64,000 nt of DNA from CAVXDY01 sp963721335. Its GTDB lineage: Bacteria > Actinomycetota > Thermoleophilia > Miltoncostaeales > Miltoncostaeaceae. The notes below the pieces were generated by a model. That model made no database searches. It was not told the origin of the DNA and was given only the letters and a program-made list of their open reading frames with translations. Below are positions 16,636 to 24,299 of this stretch, piece by piece. Within the stretch, counting starts at the first letter, position 1. Every line of letters begins with the position of its first letter. Made by a program: the position numbers and the translations under genes. The DNA lies in contig CAVRIV010000001.1 in NCBI GenBank assembly GCA_963721335.1, positions 496,001 through 560,000 on the forward strand. Direction: 5' to 3'.

Positions 16636-16641
16636 ACCCTA
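16636..16641 (-). promoter_or_regulatory. -10 element (TAGGGT) of clpP
   Basis: On the minus strand TAGGGT ends 7 bases before the clpP ATG. Its first three bases are the TAG stop of the upstream gene, so clpP has a promoter embedded in the operon end. Confidence 0.6.
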
Positions 16642-16947
16642 CGCCTCCAGGCGCGTGATGTGCCCCGCGTCATCCAGGACGAGCCGGTGCTCCCGGTCGT
16701 CCACGCTCTCCGCCGCCCGGTCGCGCACCCGCACGGTGAGCACCACGGCCGGCGGCTCGAGCCGCGCGCGCCGGAACGCCGATCGTCCCGGCGGGGTCGT
16801 CGCGAGGACACCGGCCAGGTCCGCGTCCGCTCCGTCCACCCGCACCTGCGCCCCCTCGGCGAACAGGGCCGCGTAGCTGTCGGGCCCGGTGTTCAGCGCG
16901 CCCACGTACGTCTTGCCGAGCTGGCGGGCCTGGTCGTAGGTGATCAC
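16639..16947 (-). CDS. SnoaL/NTF2-like small protein
   Basis: A 102-residue protein starting VITYDQARQLGKTYVGALNTG, with a pattern of helix, acidic loop and beta strands like the NTF2/SnoaL fold (YAALFAEGAQVRVDG). No catalytic residues can be assigned. The GTG start overlaps the stop of the membrane gene by 4 bases (GTGA), which supports this start over the longer open frame upstream. Confidence 0.65.
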   Translation of the reverse strand: MITYDQARQLGKTYVGALNTGPDSYAALFAEGAQVRVDGADADLAGVLATTPPGRSAFRRARLEPPAVVLTVRVRDRAAESVDDREHRLVLDDAGHITRLEA

Positions 16948-17363
16948 CGGCTCACGATGAGCACGAAGACGATGTAGACGACGGCCAGCAGCCCCACCCC
17001 GGCGAGCGCCAGCCGCCACGGTCCGGACGGCGCCGCCGCGGGGGCGCGCGCGGTCCGGGGGCGGTTGCGCCCCCTCCACCGCTCGAGTGCCCAGGCGGCG
17101 CCCGCGGCCCCGAGGAACGCGATCGTCACTCCCCCCGGGCCACGCACGTAGGCCCACGCCGGGAGCAGCAGCGCGAGGATGAGGAAGAAGGTGGGGATCC
17201 CGATCATCAGCGAGCGGCCGACGATCCCCGTGATGCGCTCCAGGTTCTCCCGGAAGCGCTCCTCCTCGGGATCCTCGAAGGGGCCGGGGTCCTGCGCAGG
17301 GGGCGCCGCCCGGGGGTCCTCGCCCAGAACGAGTTGCCCCTCCAGGGGCGGCCCCGGGGGCAC
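16944..17363 (-). CDS. membrane protein, three predicted helices
   Basis: This 139-residue protein has a Pro/acidic cytoplasmic N-terminus (about 1-45), a helix pair at about 48-90 (LMIGIPTFFLILALLLPAWA) and a C-terminal helix at about 118-137 ending VFVLIVSR. No family is recognised. It lies 10 bases after the molybdopterin oxidoreductase gene and overlaps the SnoaL-like gene by 4 bases. Confidence 0.65.
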   Translation of the reverse strand: MPPGPPLEGQLVLGEDPRAAPPAQDPGPFEDPEEERFRENLERITGIVGRSLMIGIPTFFLILALLLPAWAYVRGPGGVTIAFLGAAGAAWALERWRGRNRPRTARAPAAAPSGPWRLALAGVGLLAVVYIVFVLIVSR

Positions 17364-17373
17364 CTCCGGAGAA

Positions 17374-17973
17374 TCAGAAGGCGTAGCGCTCCTCCTTCCA
17401 GGGGTCGGCGCTGTTCGAGTAGCCCAGCCGCTCCCAGAAGCCCGGCGCGTCGTGGTCCAGCAGCTCCAGGCCTCGGAGCCACTTCGCGCTCTTCCAGAAG
17501 TAGAGGCTCGGCACGAGCAGGCGCAGCGGCCCGCCGTGCTGGGGCTCCAGCTCCTCGCCGCCGAACCGGTAGGCGAGCAGCACGTCGTCGGCCCGGAGGC
17601 GCTCCAGCGGGACGTTCGCGGTGTAGCCCTCCTCGGAATGGGCGACGGCGTGGGTCGCTCGCGGCGTGACGCCCAGCCGCTCCAGCAGGGGCCACAGGGC
17701 CACGCCCTCCCACAGCGTGTCGAGCTTGCTCCAGCTCGTGACGCAGTGGATGTCGGTGGTGACGCTCACGGTCGGCAGCGCCCGGAACTCATCGAGGCTC
17801 CAGCCGCCCTCCTCCTCGACCTCTCCCCAGATGCGGAAGTCCCATCCGGCCGGCGCCTCGCGATAGGGGACCGATCCGGCGTGGAGCACCGGGAAGTCGC
17901 GCACGAGGTGCTGTCCGGGCGGGAGCCTCCGGCGCTCCTCGTCGCTGATCCGCCGGTTGCGCAGGAATGCCAC
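17374..17973 (-). CDS. sulfite-oxidase-type molybdopterin oxidoreductase
   Basis: This 199-residue cytosolic protein matches the Oxidored_molyb (SUOX/YedY-like) domain. DIHCVTSWSKLDTLWEG holds the cysteine that ligates molybdenum, followed by ALWPLLERLGV and LRLLVPSLYFWKSAKW. No Tat signal or second dimerisation domain is present, so it is the short soluble form. The substrate is unknown. The GTG start has a strong AGGAGGGG site 4 bases upstream. It leads a minus-strand run through clpP. Confidence 0.87.
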   Translation of the reverse strand: MAFLRNRRISDEERRRLPPGQHLVRDFPVLHAGSVPYREAPAGWDFRIWGEVEEEGGWSLDEFRALPTVSVTTDIHCVTSWSKLDTLWEGVALWPLLERLGVTPRATHAVAHSEEGYTANVPLERLRADDVLLAYRFGGEELEPQHGGPLRLLVPSLYFWKSAKWLRGLELLDHDAPGFWERLGYSNSADPWKEERYAF

Positions 17974-18005
17974 CGACCCCTCCTGGTCGATCGATCCGAA
18001 TCGGA

Positions 18006-18011
18006 TAGTAC
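18006..18011 (+). promoter_or_regulatory. -10 element (TAGTAC) of the kelch gene
   Basis: TAGTAC ends 9 bases before the GTG at 18021. The divergent molybdopterin gene starts only 47 bases away. Confidence 0.5.
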
Positions 18012-18020
18012 GCTGGAGGC

Positions 18021-19109
18021 GTGGCGCGTTACCCCCTCATCGCGCTGCTGTCGCTGGCCCTGTTGGTGGGCTGCGCGGAGTCCGCGCCGGCGTGGCAGGA
18101 GTTGCCCGACGCGCCCGAGGCGCGCACCGAGGTGGTGGGCGCGGCGCTCGGCGCCCGGGTGGTGGCCGCGGGCGGCCTCACCGCCGACGGGGCGGCGTCG
18201 GCCCACGTGGACCTCTACGACCCGGCGCGCGAGCGCTGGATCCGTCTTCCCGACCTGCCCGAGGCCGTGCATCACGCCATGGCCGCGACCCGCCGCGACC
18301 GGCTCTACGTGGTCGGCGGCTACCGGCGCGCGTCAACCGCCGACGAGATCTCGCGGCGCGCCTGGGTCCTCTACGACCGCCGGTGGCATGCGCTGCCGGC
18401 CCTCCCCGAGGGACGCGCCGCCGGTGGCGCCGCGATCGTGCGCAACCGGCTCTACGTGATCGGCGGCGTCGGACCCGGCGGGCTGGCGCGCTCCTCGCTC
18501 TACCTCGACCTGCGCACCCTGCGCTGGCGCGCCTTCCGCGGCCTGCCGGTGCCGCGGGAGCACCTGGGCGTCACGGCCCTGCGCGGGCGGGTCTACGCCG
18601 TGGGCGGGCGCACCGCCGGCCTGGAGACCAACACGGACCACGCGGACGTGTACGACACGGTGGCCCGGCGCTGGTCGCGGCTGGCCAACGCGCCCACGCG
18701 CCGCGGCGGCAACGGGGCCACGGCGGCCGGCGGGAAGGTGGTGGCGCTGGGGGGCGAGGGTCCCGACGGCACGATCCGCGAGGTGGACGCCTACGATCCC
18801 GAGTCGGGCCGCTGGCGCACGCTGCCCCGCAGCCCGAAGCCCCGGCACGGCGTGGGAGTGGTGGGGATCGGCCGCACGGTCTACCAGGCCCTCGGAGGCC
18901 CGAAGCCCGGCCTCACGGTGAGCAAGACGCTCCTCGCGCTCCGCGTCCCCTGGGGGTCAGCGTGCGCGGGCCGGAAAACGTGGCCCGGCGGACGCCAATA
19001 CGGCCTGGCCGGCCGCATGCGGACCGGCGGTCCGCCTTGGCGGGGCTCGCCGGGAAGGCCACCCCCCGGCCACGTCGCCGCGTCGAGGAGGAGCTTCGGG
19101 AAGAAGTAG
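18021..19109 (+). CDS. kelch-repeat lipoprotein
   Basis: This 362-residue protein has a lipoprotein signal peptide with lipobox LLVGC (Cys18), so it should be membrane-anchored outside the cell. Six kelch-type blades follow (YVVGGYRR, YVIGGVG, YAVGGRTA, VALGGEG), giving a beta-propeller. The family-like part ends near residue 312 (LLALRVP). The last 50 residues are encoded by the SR1 repeat at 18964-19059 and by antisense to the DUF1015 gene, so the natural stop appears to have been lost. GTG start with -10 hexamer immediately upstream. Confidence 0.82.
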   Translation: MARYPLIALLSLALLVGCAESAPAWQELPDAPEARTEVVGAALGARVVAAGGLTADGAASAHVDLYDPARERWIRLPDLPEAVHHAMAATRRDRLYVVGGYRRASTADEISRRAWVLYDRRWHALPALPEGRAAGGAAIVRNRLYVIGGVGPGGLARSSLYLDLRTLRWRAFRGLPVPREHLGVTALRGRVYAVGGRTAGLETNTDHADVYDTVARRWSRLANAPTRRGGNGATAAGGKVVALGGEGPDGTIREVDAYDPESGRWRTLPRSPKPRHGVGVVGIGRTVYQALGGPKPGLTVSKTLLALRVPWGSACAGRKTWPGGRQYGLAGRMRTGGPPWRGSPGRPPPGHVAASRRSFGKK

Positions 19110-20266
19110 GTCAACTTCTGCGGCATCGTCTCGTCGGCTTCCGCGACCGCCGCCACGTCCGCCTTGGGGATGGGCCGGAGGATGAGGGCGGCGGCGGCCT
19201 CGCCGGTCACGACCCGCCGGGCGGCGTCGGCCGCGTCCTTGGCGTAGCTCAGCACGCCCTCATGGCTCAGGGCCGCCTGGTCGGAACCGAGGTGCGGGAG
19301 CAGGATCTCGCTCTCGATCACGGCCACGTCCAGCCGCTCGCCCGGCGTCGCGCCCTCCCGGGCCCGCCCGGTGAGGAGGTGGGCGCCGGAGGGCAGCAGC
19401 AGCCCCAGGGCGGGTGAATCCTGCGGCGCCTCGGCGAGGGCTGCCAGCAGCCCGTCGAGGCCCTCGACGGGCTGCGAGCGGAACGCCCCGTCCGCTCCCT
19501 CGGGCCACCGCGTGAGCAGGCGGTGGGTGGGCAGCACCACCAGGCCGTCGTCGTCGAGGGCGGTCAGGCCCATCAGCACGCGGTCGTGCGGGCCCTCGCC
19601 GGCTCCCTCCGCCCTCCGCTCGTCGCGGTAGGCGAGAGCCGTCTCGTACCGGTGGTGGCCGTCGGCGATCAGGATCCAGCGCTCGCGGAGCGCCTCGGCC
19701 ACGCCGGCGTGGGCCGCCGGGTCGTCGATCGTCCAGAGGCGGTGGACCGTGCCGTCGTGGTCGGTCACCGTCGCCTCGGGGGGGCCGGCGGGGGCGGTCG
19801 CCGCCCACGCGGACCCCTCGGGGTCGGGGTAGAGGCCGAAGATCGGCGACAGGTTGGCGCGCACCGCGCGGGTCAGGCGCAGCCGGTCGGCCTTCGGCCC
19901 CTCGTGGGTCCGCTCGTGGCGCCGCACCACGCGGTGCTCGTAGGGCTCCAGGCCCACCACCCCGAGGATCGTGCGCCGCTCGCGCGGGATCCCGTCGTCG
20001 AGGGTGAAGGACTGCGTCCACGCGATCAGGCAGGGCGCGTCCTCGCGCCCGAGCACCCCATGATCGATCCAGGAGGCGATCATCCCCGCCACGTCCTGGT
20101 AGTCGACCTCCGGCAGGATCAGGCGCACCGCGTTGTACGGGCTCGCCGCGAGGTAGGCGCGCCGCTCCTCCGGAGAGATCACGTCGTAGGGCGGGGAGAC
20201 CAGGTTTCCCAGGGGGCCGGCGGCCGCGGCGTACCGGAGCGCGCGGAAGGGGCGGACGTCGGCCAC
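18881..20266 (-). CDS. DUF1015 family protein
   Basis: This 461-residue protein matches DUF1015, a family of unknown biochemical function. It starts VADVRPFRALRY and shows NLVSPPYDVISPEER, LIADGHHRYETAL (about 210-222) and DETMPQKLTYFFPKLLL near the end. Homologs normally finish soon after that block; here about 65 further residues are encoded by SR1 and by antisense to the kelch gene. The GTG at 20266 follows a TAGCAT hexamer by 8 bases. It is convergent with the kelch gene (229-base overlap) and divergent from the helicase gene. Confidence 0.85.
   Translation of the reverse strand: MADVRPFRALRYAAAAGPLGNLVSPPYDVISPEERRAYLAASPYNAVRLILPEVDYQDVAGMIASWIDHGVLGREDAPCLIAWTQSFTLDDGIPRERRTILGVVGLEPYEHRVVRRHERTHEGPKADRLRLTRAVRANLSPIFGLYPDPEGSAWAATAPAGPPEATVTDHDGTVHRLWTIDDPAAHAGVAEALRERWILIADGHHRYETALAYRDERRAEGAGEGPHDRVLMGLTALDDDGLVVLPTHRLLTRWPEGADGAFRSQPVEGLDGLLAALAEAPQDSPALGLLLPSGAHLLTGRAREGATPGERLDVAVIESEILLPHLGSDQAALSHEGVLSYAKDAADAARRVVTGEAAAALILRPIPKADVAAVAEADETMPQKLTYFFPKLLLDAATWPGGGLPGEPRQGGPPVRMRPARPYWRPPGHVFRPAHADPQGTRSARSVLLTVRPGFGPPRAW
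18964..19059 (+). repeat. SR1 structured repeat, copy 2
   Basis: The element runs from GCGCGGGCC to CGCCGGGAAGGCC. Stem 1 CGGGCC/GGCCCG is short with a changed loop. Stem 2 is an imperfect ATACGGC/GCCGCAT stem with the conserved TGGCC loop region. Stem 3 has an inner CCGCC/GGCGG pair inside CCGGCG/CGCCGG. It is the most divergent of the four copies, and both flanking convergent genes read through it. Confidence 0.7.
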
Positions 20267-20274
20267 GGGGCGCG

Positions 20275-20280
20275 ATGCTA
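20275..20280 (-). promoter_or_regulatory. -10 element (TAGCAT) of the DUF1015 gene
   Basis: On the minus strand TAGCAT ends 8 bases before the GTG at 20266, again fitting a leaderless start. Confidence 0.55.
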
Positions 20281-20311
20281 CCCCAGTGGGGCGTCCGGCC
20301 GCCGGGCTACC

Positions 20312-23284
20312 ATGACCGGTCCCGTGCTGGCCGACCTCACCTCCGAGCAACGCGCGGCCGTCACCCATCCCGGCGGTCCCGCGATCGTGCTCGCGGGCGC
20401 CGGCGCCGGCAAGACGCGGGTGCTCTGCCACCGTCTCGCGTGGCTCGTCGACCAGGGCGCGTCCCCCACCGAGATCCTGGCCCTCACCTTCACGCGCGAG
20501 GCCGCGGTGGAGCTGCGCGCGCGCGCCGAGGACCTCATCGGCGGGAGCCACGAGACCCTGCGCGTCACCACCTTCCATGCGTTCGCGCGCGAGCTGGCCC
20601 GCGTGCACGGGGTGGAGCGCGGCCTGCTGCCCGACGTGGCGGTGGCGCGGACCGAGGACCGCATGCTCATGCTCCTCGATCGCATGGACGAGCTCGACCT
20701 GCGGGTCCACGACCTGCGCGGCGACCGGGCCCGCCTCGTGGCCGACCTGGTGGAGCGCATCGACAAGTGCCGCGACCAGCTCGTCACCGCGGAGCAGTAC
20801 CGCCGGTGGGCGGAGGAGGCGGAGCGCTCGGCGGGCTCGCGGTCATCCGCCCATCGCGCGCGGCGCGAGGTGGAGATCGCGCGCGTCCTGGAGACCCACG
20901 ACCGGTGGCTGGAGGAGGAGGGCCGCGAGGACTTCGGCCTGTCGATCGTCCGGGCCCTGGAGCTGCTGAGGGGCCACCCCGACCGGCTGGAGGCCGCCCG
21001 CTCGACCGCTCGCCACGTGCTGGTCGACGAGTTCCAGGACACCAACCACGCCCAGGCCGAGCTCCTCTACCTGCTCGCGGGCGACGCCGCGAGCCTCGTG
21101 GTGGTGGGCGACGACGACCAGGGCATCTACCGGTTCCGCGGAGCGTCCGCGAAGAACATCGCCGACTTCCGCCGGCGCTTTCCCGACGCCGCCCAGTTGC
21201 GCCTGGAGGTGAACCACCGCTCCACCCAGCCGATCCTGGACGCCGCCGCGGCCGTGGTGCTGCCGATCCCCGACCGCGCCCCCAAGACGATCGCCGCGCT
21301 GCCGGGGGCCGTCGGGCCCGATCCACGCTTCTGGCGGGCCCCCGACCCCGACGGCCAGGCCCGGGCGGTCGCGCGGGAGATCCGCCGGCTGGCCGCCGAC
21401 GGGGTGCCGCTCGAGGAGCAGGCCGTGCTCATGCGCGCCGTGCGGCTGGAGGCGCGGCCGGTGACCGAGGCGCTCGAGCGCGCGGGGATCCCTCACCAGG
21501 TGCGCGGAGGATTCGGGCTCTTCGAGCGCCGCGAGGTGCGCGCGGCGGTCGCCTGGCTGCGCGCCGCGGCCGACCCCTCCGACGCTCAGGCGCACCTGCG
21601 GCTCGCCTCGGACCACCGGCTCGACCTGCCCTGGACGGCCGCGGCCGACGCGGTCTCGGCCGCGGCGGCCCGCGGGGCTCCGGTCGCCGGAGCGCTGGCG
21701 GGGGTCGCCCGCGAGGCCGGGGCCCAGGAGCTGATCGCCGCGATGGAGGAGGCCGGGCGCGCTGCCGCGGCGATGCCCCCGGCCGACGCGCTGCACGCCG
21801 TCATCGACGTCTCCGGGCTCCGCCGGGAGGCGATCGCCGCCGGCGGCGGCGAGGGCGCGGCGCGGCTGGCCGGTCTGGCGGCGCTGGAGCGCCTGGCGCG
21901 GGAGATCGCCGAGTCCGAGCCGGCTCTGGATTCGCGCGGCCTCGCGGCCAGGCTGGCCGGCCTCGCCGAGATCGGCTTCCGGGGCGAGTCGGCCGCGCCG
22001 CCCGAGCGCGTCGGTGTCCAGGTGATGACCGTCCACCAGGCGAAGGGCCTGGAGTTCGACGCGGTCTTCGTGATCGGGATGGTCCGCTCGAGCTTCCCGG
22101 GATCGGACCGCGGCGGCGTCGACATCCCCGACGCCCTGCTGCCCGAGGTCCTCCCGAGGGGCCGGGACGCCCACCTCGCCGAGACGCGGCGGCTGGCCTA
22201 CGTCGCCATGACGCGCGCCCGGCGCCATCTGGTGCTCGCCGCCTTCGAGGCGAACGCGGCGGGCGTCTCCCAGGCCCTCTCGCCCTTCTTCGAGGAGGCC
22301 CGCGCCGCGACGGGCGCCGACGTCGAGGAGGTGGGCGAGGCGCCCGAGCGCGCCCTGCTGGCCGGCATCGCGGAGCGCCACGCGGCCTTCGAGGAGGCCT
22401 CGCTGCGGGCCGCGTCGGCGGTCGCCGCGCAGGAGACGGACGCCGCCGCCCGCGTGGCGGCGGCCCAGGAGGCGGCCCGGGACCTCATCGATGCCCGCGC
22501 CGCGGCGCTGCGTCCGGCTCCGCCGCCGGAGCCCGTGCCCGCGCCGGCGCGGCCCGCCCGCCCCGGCCTGGAGCTCAGCCCCAGCGCGGTCGAGGCCTAC
22601 CGCCTGTGCCCGCTGCGCTACCGGTTCGCGATGGTGGACCGGGTTCCGGTGCGCCCCAGCCCGGCCCGGGCGATCGGCGTCGCGGCGCACGCGGCCCTCG
22701 AGGCCCACTACCGGCCGGGCGGCACGGCGGGCGACGGCGAGCAGCTCGTGCGGCGGTTCGCCGCCGCGCTGCGGCGCGAGGGGGTGGCCGAGGGCGCCGA
22801 GGGCCGCCAGGCGCTGGCCCGGGCCGGCGAGGCCCTGCCGGCCTACCACGAGCGGATGACCCGCAGCCGCGTCCGCCCGGTGGCGGTGGAGCGCGAGTTC
22901 ACGCTCGCCGTGGGCCCCCATCGGGTGCGCGGCCGCGTGGACCGCGTCAACGCCCACCCGGCGGGCGGCCACCAGCTCGTGGACTACAAGACCGGCAAGC
23001 CGCCCGGGCCCGGGGCGGGTGGAGATGACGACGACATGGTGATGCGCCTCTACCTGGCCGGCGCCCGGGCCGCCTGGGGCATCGAGCCGCGCGGGGCGAC
23101 GGTCGTGCACGTGCTCGACGGCGACACGCGCGGCGTCCACCCGGAGGCGGCCGAGCTGGCGATCGCGCAGGACATGGTGCGCGACGCCGCCGAGGGCATC
23201 GCCGAGGGCCGCTTCGAGCCGCGCCCGTCGTGGGCGTGCCGGTCGTGCGACTTCGCCCTCATCTGCCCGGCTCAGGACCGATGA
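20312..23284 (+). CDS. UvrD/Rep-type helicase with C-terminal PD-(D/E)XK nuclease
   Basis: This 990-residue SF1 ATPase is likely involved in double-strand break processing. It has Walker A GAGAGKT (about 29-35), motif II VDEFQDT, the QGIYRFRGA motif, and late helicase motifs VMTVHQAKGLEFD and LAYVAMTRARRHL. The C-terminal AddB/RecB-like nuclease has LVDYKTGK. One cysteine in YRLCPLRYR and three in WACRSCDFALICP fit the 4Fe-4S clasp of AddB/AdnB-type nucleases. A partner AdnA/AddA-like gene is not visible. The ATG at 20312 is chosen because the homology starts there. Confidence 0.9.
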   Translation: MTGPVLADLTSEQRAAVTHPGGPAIVLAGAGAGKTRVLCHRLAWLVDQGASPTEILALTFTREAAVELRARAEDLIGGSHETLRVTTFHAFARELARVHGVERGLLPDVAVARTEDRMLMLLDRMDELDLRVHDLRGDRARLVADLVERIDKCRDQLVTAEQYRRWAEEAERSAGSRSSAHRARREVEIARVLETHDRWLEEEGREDFGLSIVRALELLRGHPDRLEAARSTARHVLVDEFQDTNHAQAELLYLLAGDAASLVVVGDDDQGIYRFRGASAKNIADFRRRFPDAAQLRLEVNHRSTQPILDAAAAVVLPIPDRAPKTIAALPGAVGPDPRFWRAPDPDGQARAVAREIRRLAADGVPLEEQAVLMRAVRLEARPVTEALERAGIPHQVRGGFGLFERREVRAAVAWLRAAADPSDAQAHLRLASDHRLDLPWTAAADAVSAAAARGAPVAGALAGVAREAGAQELIAAMEEAGRAAAAMPPADALHAVIDVSGLRREAIAAGGGEGAARLAGLAALERLAREIAESEPALDSRGLAARLAGLAEIGFRGESAAPPERVGVQVMTVHQAKGLEFDAVFVIGMVRSSFPGSDRGGVDIPDALLPEVLPRGRDAHLAETRRLAYVAMTRARRHLVLAAFEANAAGVSQALSPFFEEARAATGADVEEVGEAPERALLAGIAERHAAFEEASLRAASAVAAQETDAAARVAAAQEAARDLIDARAAALRPAPPPEPVPAPARPARPGLELSPSAVEAYRLCPLRYRFAMVDRVPVRPSPARAIGVAAHAALEAHYRPGGTAGDGEQLVRRFAAALRREGVAEGAEGRQALARAGEALPAYHERMTRSRVRPVAVEREFTLAVGPHRVRGRVDRVNAHPAGGHQLVDYKTGKPPGPGAGGDDDDMVMRLYLAGARAAWGIEPRGATVVHVLDGDTRGVHPEAAELAIAQDMVRDAAEGIAEGRFEPRPSWACRSCDFALICPAQDR

Positions 23285-24153
23285 CGCTGCTCTCCTCGAT
23301 CGAGTCCGGCGGCCCGCTCGAGGGCGTCTACGCCGTGCGCCGCAAGGAGCGGCGGCTCTCGCGGCAGGGCAGGCCCTTCCTGGCGCTGACGCTGGTCGAC
23401 GCCAGCGGGGCCATGCCGGCCGTGGTGTTCGACGAGCCCGACTACTTCGCCGGCCAGTTCGAGGAGGGCGACCGGGTGCGGGTGACCGGCCGCGTCACCG
23501 AGCGCGACGGTCGCCACCGGGTGGTGGTCAGCCACCTGCGTCCCGCGGGGGACGAGGCGCAGGCCGAGGATCTCCTGCCGCGCAGCCACCGCGACCCCGA
23601 CGAGCTGTTCGGCTTCGTGCTCCACCTGGCCGACGAGGTGGCCGATCCGGGGCTGCGGCGTCTCCTGGACGCCCTCACCGGCGATGCCGACCTGGCGCGC
23701 GCCTGGCGGGCGATGCCGTGCACCCGCTCCGGCCACCACGCCTACATGGGGGGCCTGGTGGAGCACACGGTGGGGGTGGCGTCGGTGGCGCAGGCGCTGG
23801 CGGTCTGGCACCCGCGGCTCGACTCCGACCTGCTTCTGGCTGCCGCGCTGGTGCACGACATCGGCCACGCGCGCGCGTTCCGCCTGGGCGCCACCTTCGA
23901 GCTCACGGACGAGGGGCGGCTGCTGGGGCACCTGGCGATCGGCCACGAGATCGTGGGCGACGCGGCCCGCGGCGCGGGCCTGACGCCGGTCCGCCGCGCC
24001 GAGCTCCTGCACGCCATCGACTGGCACCACGGGCCGCCGGCCGGCCAGCAGCCCGGAGCGGCGAGCGCCGAGGCGCTGGCGCTCTGGCGCGCGAATCAGC
24101 TCGAGACGTCCGTCAAATCCCGCCTCGAGGGGCCCGGGGCGGCCGATACGTAG
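23281..24153 (+). CDS. YhaM-like 3'-5' exoribonuclease (OB fold + HD domain)
   Basis: A 290-residue protein with an N-terminal OB nucleic-acid-binding fold (about 15-95, FLALTLVDASGAM) and an HD phosphohydrolase domain (about 145-265) with HHAYMGGLVEHT, VHDIGHARAF and IDWHHG, the metal ligands of the YhaM family. YhaM trims RNA and DNA from the 3' end. Its ATG overlaps the helicase stop by 4 bases, which suggests a joint role in nucleic acid turnover. Confidence 0.85.
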   Translation: MTLLSSIESGGPLEGVYAVRRKERRLSRQGRPFLALTLVDASGAMPAVVFDEPDYFAGQFEEGDRVRVTGRVTERDGRHRVVVSHLRPAGDEAQAEDLLPRSHRDPDELFGFVLHLADEVADPGLRRLLDALTGDADLARAWRAMPCTRSGHHAYMGGLVEHTVGVASVAQALAVWHPRLDSDLLLAAALVHDIGHARAFRLGATFELTDEGRLLGHLAIGHEIVGDAARGAGLTPVRRAELLHAIDWHHGPPAGQQPGAASAEALALWRANQLETSVKSRLEGPGAADT

Positions 24154-24299
24154 GGAAAAAGCGGCGTTCGTGCGTGAAAACCCCCCGAACGTCGCGTCGT
24201 GGACCCCGCAGGGTGCGGGATACGGTTTCGGCGCTCGGCGTCCGACGAAGCTCATGTGACGCCTCCCCGAGCGGACACCCACAAGGGGGACACGGCCAT

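Noticed and set aside
16639..17157. Longer 172-residue start for the SnoaL-like gene
   Set aside because: The upstream 70 residues are Arg/Gly-rich antisense-type sequence and overlap the membrane gene in another frame; the GTG with a 4-base overlap is the better start.
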